Shown here: positions 44,601 through 56,600 of the stretch, piece by piece
Layout: each line of letters starts with the position of its first letter
Numbering within the stretch: the stretch's first letter is position 1
Assembly (NCBI RefSeq): GCF_021730395.1
Contig: NC_069365.1
Location: 23,224,001 to 23,288,000, forward strand
Reading direction: 5' to 3'
DNA: 64,000 nt
DNA from: Mercenaria mercenaria
Taxonomy: Eukaryota > Mollusca > Bivalvia > Venerida > Veneridae
Translations under genes and position numbers: made by a program
Notes under the pieces: generated by a model
The model's input: the letters and a program-made list of their open reading frames with translations, nothing else
Told to the model about the DNA's origin: nothing
Databases searched by the model: none

Positions 44601-47600
44601 TCTCTATACTACTATCAAATTCCTACCGTCGCCATATCCTGCTATCGCTATCTTTCTATCCTACTATCGATATCCTACCGACACCATTTCCTGCTATCGC
44701 TATCTCTCTATCCTACTGTCGATATCCTACCGTCACCATATCCTGCTAACGCTATCTCTCTATCCTACTGTCGATATCCTACCGTCGCCATTTCCTGCTA
44801 TCGCTATCTCTCTATCTTACTATTTCCGACCGTAGCCATATACTGTTACCCTTATCTTTCTATCCTACTATCGATATCCTAACGTCGCCATATCCTGCTT
44901 TCGCTATCTCTCTATACTACTATCGATATCCTACCGTCACCGTATCCTGCTATTGCTATCTCTCTATCCTACAATCGATATCCTACCGTCGCCATATCCT
45001 GCTATCGCTATCTCTCTATCTTACTATTTCCGACCGTAGCCATATACTGTTACCCTTATCTTTCTATCCTACTATCGATATCCTACCGTCGCCATATCCT
45101 GCTTTCGCTATCTCTCTATCCTACTATCGATATCCTACCGTCGCCATAACCTGCTATCTCTATCGCTCTATCCTACTGTCGATATCCTACCGTCACCATA
45201 TACTGCTATCGCTACCTCTCTATCCTACTATCGATATCCTACCGTCGCCATTTCCTGCTATCGCTGTCTCTCTATCTTACTATCGATATCCTACCGTCGC
45301 CATATCCTGCTATCGCTATCTCTCTATCCTACTATCGATATTATACAGTTACCATATTCTGCTATTGCTAACTCTCTATCCTACTATCGATATCCTACCG
45401 TCGCCATATCCTGCTATCGCTATCTCTCTATCCTACTATCGATATCCTACCGTCACCATATACTGCTATAGCTATCTCTCTATCCTACTATCGATATCGT
45501 ACCGTCGCCATATCCTGCTACCGCTATCTCTCTATCCTACTACCGATATCCTACCGTCACCATATACTGCTATAGCTATCTCTCTATCCTACTATCGATA
45601 TCCTACCGTCACCATATCCTGCTACTGCTATCTCTCTATCCTTCTATCGATATCCTACCGTCGCCATATCCTGCTACTGCTATCTCTGTATCCTACAATC
45701 GATATCCTACCGTCGCCATATCGTGCTAGCGCTATCCAACCACCATACTATTTTACTATCTTACTATCGTTTTGTAATGATTTGGCGATGTGCAATGACA
45801 GGATATGAAAAACAGAGTTCCGAAGTAATAAGAATAGTTTTGAAACAATTTGGGTACATTCTTTTAAAAAAGTCTTTGTAACAGAAATTATGATTATCTA
45901 AAACCAATGGTTTATTAACGACTTTCAATCATGTTTAAAGAGAATTTCTAAAACCGCTTTACGACAATGTATAATGGAATTGGGTATTGTTGTTAAATAG
46001 GTGTACGTTAAGACATATATACAATGTCTGATGACAGAGAATCTCGTCTGGTACAAATGATACATACTGTTTGATGTGTATAGGGTAAGCAAACATACAA
46101 ATGCAATACATACTGAATATATGATTATGAAATGTACATAAACATTACCAAACATACATAGTTATGTTCTTTATAACTAGAATGAAAGGGGGAAAACTTG
46201 ACGTTGTTACATTGTCAGAAGGTCCTTTGAAACTGCAAGTTTCGGTGGAAGAAGAATCTATCGCCGACGAATTAAACCAAGTTGTTGCTCTAATTTGGCA
46301 GGAAAACATTGATATAAGGAGCATTTCATCTCAAGGTTTGTAATAATTAAACACAAACATACGTACAAACAATAAGAATAACACAGGATTGTTCACAATA
46401 TTTACCATTTTAAACGGTGTACTTTAAGTACCTGAAGGGACATGCCTTCAGATATACATAAACATAAAAATAAATCAAATCTTGTCGTAGGGTTGATCAA
46501 TGCATTTCTTCATGTACATAACATTATTTGACTGTTATATGAATATAATTTAATTTGTGAGGTTTGTCCCCTTAGTACATGCTGCTAAAATGTGCGGTTT
46601 GTCCCCTCAGTGCATGTTGTTAAAATGTGAGTTGTGTCCCCTTAGTGCATGCGGTTAAAATGTGAGGTTTGTCCCCTTAGAGCATGCTGTTCAAATTTGA
46701 GGTGTATAACCCCTTATAGCACTTGGTTTTCTTGTGAAATGTGCCATCTGAGTATATGTGGTTCAGATGTGCCGTTTGCCCTTTAGTACATGCGGTTTAA
46801 GAGTAACAATTTGAAATAATATAAATTATCTCTTCTAGCCGACGATGTCTGGCTTCTAACGAAGGGGCTCGAAAGTCTTACAGGGAAAGAATTTGTGTCA
46901 AGATTCGAACAAACACACGCGTGCTTTGTGGATGTGTCTGTTGTTGAAGAGAATTTAGGCTGGAATTCATGGTAAGTTGATCTGACTGGATTAACTTTTT
47001 CGCTTGAAACTAGAAATACATGTCGTAGCAATTCTTATTTATACATATACATAACATATTTTAATGTTGTTGTTAAGTTACAGTCATTTTAGATGTGTCT
47101 TCATAAATAAGATTTAACAACATTTAATTAGTGAACACTGCAATTTCATAAATTACGGACAAATTCACAATACTTTTCTGAACCAAAATAAAAAGCGATC
47201 CAATGTACATAATTATACTTGTAAAATGGCGCTTTGAAGTTCATACATTGTACCCTCATTCATTGTCTAGACTTTTTGTTATGTGTCACATGACTCGATT
47301 TATTTTCACATGACTCGATGTGTATTGTCACATGACTCGATTTTTGTGTTACATATTTTAAGCGGTACTATTGATGATTTTAATGATTATGACGAACAAG
47401 TCTTTCAAGATGACACCTTCACTTTGTCTGATGTCACATGCAATACACATATACCTGAGAAATTCAAATATTCTGAGAGAGTTAATAACCGCAGTAGAGG
47501 AAAATCCGAAGGAGCGAAATTTCGACACTATCAAGCCGGAATGGTACGTATACCAGAAAACGTTTGTAGTTTTTGCCAAGCTGCGTAGCTGCCATGGCTT

Positions 47601-50600
47601 GTAACTGTCTTGTTTCATACTCTCAAACAACTTAAGTACTAACATAGTCAATCCGAAACCATGTAAACTAATCATATGGCAAACTACAGCGACTTCCACA
47701 TATTTGTAGGATGTCTTATTTGGCAAAAAAGACATACTACCTGAAGTGGCATACTGCGACGTATCCTTGTAAACATACAACATTTCACAGTTTGCATATA
47801 AGCGTAGTTCTCAGCAAAGGCCATGGCATGTCCCTGCTTTGTCAATTAGATTGATCACTTGTACACGTTTCTGACAGGATTGGGGCAAAGTAAATACAGC
47901 ATCATGATATGTAATTTATGTAAATCACTTGCATGCATACACAAACATGCAGATACTTCTGTACCAAAGCTACATGTTCTATGTTATACTGTGTCGTTTC
48001 AAAACATGACACATGCTCCAAACCTATTTCTTGACTCATAGGGCATCATAATTTACTCTTCAATATATAATAATATATAAATAATATATATTTGAGTGAT
48101 TTGTTACCGTTGTTACTTTGTAGAGCGAGGAGGAAGCCCTACAGATGGCGCTTGAGCAGTCAGTTCAGAGGTATGGTATAATATTATTATAATATATCAT
48201 TTCATCACCAATAACTAGTATTACTTCCTTAATAGTCCCTTATAGGGTGTTTCACCTGAGGGGACTTATGATTTGCTTCCCCATCCGTCCGTCAATCAGT
48301 CCGACCGTCACCTAAAGTGAGGCACTGTCGTAACTTTATAAGTACAAAATATTTTCTTATGAAACTTAGTAAATTGATAAATGGCAAAATAGAGAATATC
48401 CACGACCATTTTATTCCGTTGCTTTGACAAAAATGTGGTTGCTATGGCAACAAATACTGCAAAAATATGACATAAAGTGGCAAAGTGGGGATCTACAATA
48501 ACCTTAAAAAAGTACAATATATTTTTCATTGATACATTGGTACAGGGCAATATGGAAAATATGTGCGTCCGTTTATTTTGCTGTTGTGGCAACAAATATG
48601 GTTGCTATGGCAACAAATAATTCAATAGTACGACAAATAAATGGATTCTGCGTTAACTGTAAAAGTACAAGAGATTTTAATATGAAATTTTATTCACATG
48701 TAGAAGACAATGTGGAGAAAATTCAAATTATTTTATTTTGTTCGTTTGTCCATCATTTTGCCCGTCGTTCACAAATTGTGGATTTTGTCATAACTTTAAA
48801 AGTATAATATACTTTTTTCATGAAACTTGATACATGGATATAGATGAAAATATGGGTAGTTCTCACATCCGTTTATTTTGCTGTAGTTGATATGGTAACA
48901 AATACTTAAAAGATATGTCAAAAATGTCAGTTTTGTACAAAAGACTTATTTTCACTAAATTTACTAAATATGTAGAAGACAATTAGGAAAACATGCACAG
49001 TGTGTTTATTTTCTTCATTTTCCCATCCGTTCATCCATCTATCTGTCCTTCTCTTAGTTATAGATGGTGGATTCTGTTATATCTTTAAGGTGCACGGTAT
49101 TTTTCATAAAACCTGGTACATAGATAGAAAAGCAATTTGTAGGAAATACAGACGAATTATTTTGTGTCTTTATCTGCCCGTTCGTTCGCCTGTCTGTCTG
49201 TCTGTCTGTCTGTCTCTCTATTCGTCAGCCACAAAAAAATGATCTTTTTATAACTTTCAAAGAAGACGGAATTCTTCACCATTCCTAATTGATATACGAT
49301 AAGTAATTTTACGAGAATATGCAGGTTCTTAAATTTTGCTGTTGTAAACAATGCGGTTCCTTTGGCAACAAATATGACATATGACTCTTCCTGTACGTGA
49401 CGTAGGACAGTAGTCTTGCTTTCAAAAAGCAAATATATTTAAAGGTGTAATTCGAAACCAAACTGACTGCCTGAAACAATTTTAAACGACGACTGAATCA
49501 AATATATATTTAATGTTATTGTCTATAGTGCAAATATGGAAGAATGCGATATAAAAGACACTGGAAACGTCCGGCCTGACTGGAATACCAGCGTTGAAAA
49601 CAATACAGCGATGTTACAGCCAGGTTTTCGTGCTGTTTACACCTTTAAATATGGAGAAGTAGATAACCGCAGTGTATATTTGAATGAATGTACTCCTGCG
49701 TGTGAAACCAAACCATCGACAAGTACTTGTAATGCGGCACCGCAAACCAGAAGTCAAGAATGCCTAGATAAAACGCCAGATAATTTCAAATCCGAACGAA
49801 TGTCGAGAAATCTTTACATGTTCAGAACGAAGGTTCAGCTCATTCAAGGTCAAATTATACAACAGCAGGTAAGTATTATAGAAAATCAGCATGATAAGGA
49901 TGTCCAAACGCTACAAAGGCATAATCGAAAAAAAAATACACAAAGTGTTGAAAACTTGAGCAAGACTTTGTACTTTTGCCAAAAAAAAGCGACATTCTTA
50001 CATTTCAGTATGTTCATAAACATTTTACTAATGTACTTCTACTTTATTTTATGGAAACATCAGTTATATTTAGACTGCAAGTTTCTTTTCAGAAAAAGGT
50101 AATAGTGTCACAAAATGGAAGACTTGTTGGCGGCTGCATACCTACAATACTCTTGAACAAATACCATAAAACCGAAATCAAACAAACTAATTAACTCAAG
50201 TTAGTTGAACTTGAATAGTAATTCAAACAAGTATTTTTATTATTTAGGCAGATGCATTGGTAAACGTGATGAGTTGGACAGAGAGCTCTTTTGATGGTTC
50301 TATTCCTAAATCATTTTTGGACGCAGGCGGTGAAATGTTGTTGCAGGTATGTTTTTTCAAAATAAGACTACGATTGAAATGACATTTAACTGAACAAGGA
50401 TTGTTAAGATACATTCTACAACAGCTTGAAGTGTAGAGTGGCATTTTATGCTATTCTGTTGCAATTTATACTGTCCTACCCCAGCGGAGTTGCAATTTAC
50501 ACTATCCTATTACAATAGAGAGGTATCTTATGCCATGACATACCGACAGAGTGGCAATTTACGCTATCCTATACCAACGGAGTGGCAATTTACGCTATCC

Positions 50601-53600
50601 TATAACGACACAGTGGCATTTACGCCATGCTTTACCAACATTGTGGCAGTTTATGATACCCTGTACCGACAGAGTGGCAATTTACGCCAGCAAAATTTAG
50701 GTTTTCGTGCTTGTATCTTGTTTAGTGTCTGCCCTAGCCGTTCATTTTTATATTTATTGAATGCTGTACGTACAACCTGAAACAAAGTTACCAAATTGTG
50801 TGGGTGTAACGTTAAACCAAACAAACAACCAGTCTCGACATCACATGATTATCGACTTTGGATATATATATATATATATGTTATTCAGTCATTAAATAGT
50901 TACATTGAGAACACTCTGTGATGACGTATCATGGTGAAAAACGGAATTGTAAATTGTGTTTCCGTGACAAGGTATAAAATCCTTGTATATTTCAAAACCA
51001 TTCATCTTTTTTCTCCTTACAGATGTATGAATGTGTCGAGTCTACATCCACAGGCGCTGTTGTAGTAACATGTTCATCAGGACAACTTCAGCATAAATGT
51101 TCAACAATATTCCATGTAAAATTGAAGAATGATATCCCTTATAAAAAGGTATGATTTTTTTTGTAATTATTCATAGAAGCTGTTACAAATATTCCTGATA
51201 AAGCAAGGCTGTGAAAATGTTTTAAATTAGATGAAATACTAAATGAAAAGTAAATGGTATTTAGTCAGTGGCAGTTAAAATCGAACCAATCACGAGAATA
51301 ATGTTTTCAGTATTCCCAAATAAAAGTATAATAATACAATCAGCCTATTCGACATTAAGTTTCAGGGAATACAAAAGCTACTAAACTGATTGCGATCAAT
51401 AAAATAAAAGCAAATACAAAAACACCCGCTATTTTACATAAAATTATCAGAATTAACGTAACTGCACGTCCGGATCAACTTTTTTTCTTTATAATATAGA
51501 ATTAACTTAGATCCTTACTTTTCATTACTTCAGAATGCATTTTGGAAATTTGGCAAACAAAAAGATAAATTAATGTATTTAATTTTTCGCTAGACATTTT
51601 AGAAGGTTTTCAGAACTAAAGTCAGTGGAAAAATCATAATTTTGGTACCATTTTCGAGAGTATAAATTTTTCGAAAGCGGGCAAAGAAAACTGTTTTGGG
51701 ACCAGTTATACGTTATTTTATCTAGTGTTGTCGCCTTAAAAATCCGTTAATTAACGCCGATATTTGATAATATGAAATAACACGAAATCTCAAAACGAGC
51801 TCGAGAAAATCGATTTTACATTAAAATGCTACAGTGTAACTACACATAACTCAAAAGAAAGAGCATATTGAGATTGGTGTTATCTTGTTGTAGTCACGGA
51901 ATAGATACGGAATACCGGGAAGCCTATGTTACGGCAAATGCCCGCATTTTATTAATGCATTTAGCTCGTTTGGTAAATTCTGTATGAAAAAGGCATACAT
52001 TTGCTTTTCCGTACGTTATTGAACGTGGCCATATTTATTCTTTATAGATGGTATGTCAGGCAGTTTCCGAAATTTTTGATGAATGTGGAAACTGGGATTG
52101 TAAATCTGTAGCCATGCCACCGATTGGTGTCGATAAGGTGTGCAGATACCCTCCAGCTGATGTCGCTGAAACAATGCTAACAGAGATAGGTCAACAACTG
52201 CAAGTTGGAAACAGTAAAATAAAGGTAGGATTTCATTCCTTGCTTCATGGCGTGAAGTCTTATTCTCGAAATTATCTTCCGCTGAGTAATAATATTATAT
52301 ATGCTGCTGTAACAAAGGTAAACAATCGACGTGCTGTTTTCTGCCACATCTCTAAAGCATTCGATTGAGTGTGGCATCGGGGACTCTTAACCAAACTATC
52401 ATCTATTGGAGTAGAAGGTAATCTTTTGAACTGGTTTGGATCTTATTTATCAGATAGAAAAGAACGAGTAGTTCGTAATGCTTCACCTAAATGGTCTTCA
52501 GTAAATGCCTGTGTCCCACAAGGATCTATCTTCGGCCCTCTTCTCTTCTTAGTAACATATTAAAGACATTTAAAAACTCACCATTTTTAAAAAGCTGTTA
52601 CATGTCTTCATTTTACTGCATTTGCAACAATGTACAAGTGCTTAAACTTTACACAACTAGGTTAAACATCGTTTTTGACAATTGTTTACTTTAAATTTAT
52701 TTCTTTACGTATGGCATTCTCTTTAATGGGGACAACTTTAAGAATATTTCAAGTATCCAATTCTACGGGACAGAAAGGAAAAAATGTACTGGACAGATGG
52801 GTTGTTTATACAGATGTTGTTTGTTTATTAAAAATTTCTGTTGTTTTGTGATATACTGCTTAACCTTAATTCCAGCCAAAACAGAATCTATTGTTTTCTC
52901 ACGGAAACGAAACAAAACTTTCCATCCAATCCTTTTTATGGACCAAACTCCAATAAACATGATAAAATCACTCCAACATCTTGGTCTCACTTTGTCTAAC
53001 GACGCCAAATGGTTTTCCCATCCTTCATCGTGTGTTAACAAGGTATAGCAGAGCATTGGAGTTCTCCGATCGCTTTAATCTAACACATCAAGATCTAGTC
53101 TTGAGAAAATGTATATTTCTTTCATAGGACCAATCTTAAAATACCGAGACATCGTTTGGGATAATTGCAGAAACGAACTAAAAACGATCTAGAAGCGATA
53201 CAGATATCAGCACGAAGAATCATTACAGGGGCAACGCAATATTGCAACACAGATCGTCTCTTGAAAAAATTAAACATGGAAACTTTGTCTGAATGAAAGA
53301 GAAAACATCGGCTAATACAGATTTATAAGATGAAAAACAACCTTACTTCTAGGTTTCCACGAAATCTCATTCCTAGCCGTACTAATCAACCTTACCAACT
53401 TTGTCCTATTCTGATCCATACAAACAACCAATCTTATGCAAGTTTTTTTTACCCATATCAATCCGTCAGTGGAACGCGCTCTCCAGATGTCTAAAACGCC
53501 TGTTAGCTTTCCCAATTTAATAACGAACCTTCCATTTGTAAGAATAACTCCAAACCATTTGTTAACGTCGGGATACGAAAGTACCAAATTCAACATACCC

Positions 53601-56600
53601 GCCTACGACTCGGATGCAGTTCTCTAAATTTTGAGCTTCACCATAGAAATATAGTTGAATCTAATCTCTGCAAATGTGGTGCAGTCGAAACTCCGCTTCA
53701 CATTCTCCCTCAGTGTCCGAGGTTTCGCCTCGCACGTCAACCATGATACCTATCTGATCTCCCATGTGGTAAATTAATTTTCCTACGAGTCTAAAGCTAC
53801 ATATCGGCAACTAAGAGATTCGACACATGATGGCGGTATTCTGCATTCCTTTATCCCTTGCGTGACATCATGACTCGTACAATATCACAGTTTGTTTCCT
53901 TTTTTTGTACTCCGGCGCAATATAAATCTGGTAAAATAATAATATACAAGCCTTTCCAAATTATATTTATTGTTTCAGACCATTTTGCTGGTGGTGAATG
54001 ATGACGCAACGTACATGGTATTTGACGAAGTTATCCAAACATACAAGCAATCGTCTGTGTACGACAATCAACAAGCGTTTCAGCAAAACTCAAAAGATAT
54101 TACATCAAAGAGAAAAGAGAAATCTTCTGGTTCCCAATTCAGCGATTATATATCAGTCTCAAACACTTTTCCTGACCGGACAGTTTTGTTGAAACATAAA
54201 TCGACCAATGTATCATCGAAAGGCAGGACATGTGATAACAGATCTAATACTAGAAGGACTGGTTCCAAGGCACGTGATTCCAAGGCACATGATAGAAGAT
54301 CGGGCAATGCAGTCAGGCATAATATTCACCACAAGGGAAAGAAAAGACATGACACAGCCAGAAGGTTGAAACAACTTTCCGAAGAAACTAATGTCCTGGA
54401 CATGTCAGGAGTGTGTAATAGGGACGCTGAAGGTATTTATGCATTTTTTCAAACATGGGGTATGTGCTGTTTCACTTAATTCGTCCGTTGTTGAGACACA
54501 AGCGCTTGATATTAAGGTAATACATTGTGTATTTTACATTTTACTAGTATCTATTTCTGTTTTAAGTTATATTTGATTAAGCAAATTTCTTCTCGATAAA
54601 AACATGGAAAAATATCCGACTGGATATGCACATGACCTGCGTCGAAGCCCAAACGAGCATCTATAAAGTTAGAGCATATGTCTGTCTTCTTGAGGATCTT
54701 TCAGGAGACAGCGTGTCTTAAAGCTTTCCTCCCACACCTGTGCGTGGTGTGGATACGCCTTCCACACCTGTGAGTGGTGTGGATACGCCTCCCATTCCAG
54801 TGTGTGGTGTAGATATGCCTTGCACACCTTTGCGTGGTGTGGATATGCCTCCCACACCTGTGCGTGGTGTGGATATGCCTCCCACACCTATGCGTGGTGT
54901 GGATATGCCTCCCACATCTGTGCGTGGTGTGGAGATGCCTCCCACACATGTGCGTGGTGTGGATATGCCTCCCACACTTGTGCGTGGTGTGGATATGCCT
55001 CCCACACCTGTGCGTGGTGTGGATATGCTTCTCACACGTGTGCGTGGTGTGGATATGCCTCTCATACCTGTGCGTGGTGTGGATATGCCTCCCACATCTG
55101 TGCATGGTGTGAATATACCTCCAACACCTGTGCGTGGTGTGGATATGCCTCCCATATCTGTGCGTGGTGTGGATATGCCTCTCACACCTGTGCGTGGTGT
55201 GGATATGTTGTTAGAACTGTTGCAAACTTTTGTTTTGTTGTGTTGACTTACCGTTGATGCAGAACTTGAAATATTTTTAAGATTAAAAAAGACAGTAAAT
55301 CCAAACAAACAAGACTTGTCGACCAGAAATGAGACTTTTGCTACAACAAATACAAAATATGTTTTAGTCAGTTGAAATTCTTATTTCTAAAGATGCTTAC
55401 AAGATATGATCATGTAAAAGTTCTGTTTTGCAATATGTGCTATCTTATGCTTACCCGGTATCTAAAATACCTCCACTTTTTAGGCATAATTGAAATGTTA
55501 ATGGAAATAATTAAAAAACAGGTCTTCTGTGTGCCACACAAAAAGAAGAAGAAAAAAAACTACCCTTAATTACTACCATTTTGCATCTCTTAAATATTCA
55601 TAGATGTCGATGACCCAACACCTTGCTTGAACGTAACCATTACTGCTGAAAACAAGGATATCTGTATGAAAGCAAGAGAAGCGTTTGAAAACAGAGTAAA
55701 AGAGGAATTTCTCCATGAAGAAATAGTTGAAAAGAAACATAATTTAAGTGACAAGGCAAAACATGTCATTGGGGAGATTGTAACAACAAACGACATAAAA
55801 TCCATAGAAGGTACTGTAGCTTTCAATTACTGCTTTACATGTTTCAATTGTTCGACACTGGTGAAAGAAGCAGAGTTTATTAATTTTGTTTACGTTTCGG
55901 CCAGAACGTTTTACACTTAATGTGTAATGGTCCAGTTTAGTAGTATGGAGTGTAAATTGTATTTTTATATACGAAGATAATCATATCTGAAATCTTTAAA
56001 CATAGAAAGACAAAATCGTTAAAATGTGTTATTAAGAATAGTTTCTACTGGTTTTTCCTGCTATTACAAAAGTTACTTTTCACTTTAAGGGAAAGACTAT
56101 TACATATTGAGAGGACATGAAGGAATGGTAAGAAAAGCGTGTACAGAAATTCGAAAAATAGTTATAGAGGAGAATAGTAGTATGCTCGGGGGAAAGACAA
56201 GACATAGCGGCATACAAAGAGACACACATGAATACATTGAAGCCATGATGGATTATGAACCAGAAGTACCAAAATATTGGATGAATTACAAACAGGGAAA
56301 ATCGTTATCGTCGTTACTTGTTTCAGCGAAACATTTTGTAACTAGAAGTAAGTTCGAGTTAGTCGAGCTAGGACCCGGCAGACACGCATTTTCTTCTATT
56401 ATTAAAATGATAAATGCAACATTTGATCCCAGTTTAGTGGGACAAGGTAAAGATGCAGAGGGGCTCGATGGATTTGAGTACAAGAAACTGTTTGTATTGA
56501 AAATTGAAAGGGTAGAAAACCTTGATTTGTATGAGGTGTTCTCGAGAAAGCGTCAGACATTTTATCGCCGGCTGTACAAATCCGGAGACCTGAGGTTTCC

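Noticed and set aside
44203-45808. Open frames of 147 and 210 codons
   Set aside because: They run through the 52-bp satellite and its three-copy frame periodicity. There is no domain and the location is intronic.
54718-55308. Long overlapping open frames on both strands (up to 196 codons)
   Set aside because: They are produced by the 30-bp tandem array, whose unit length is a multiple of three and lacks stops. No splice or start context supports them.
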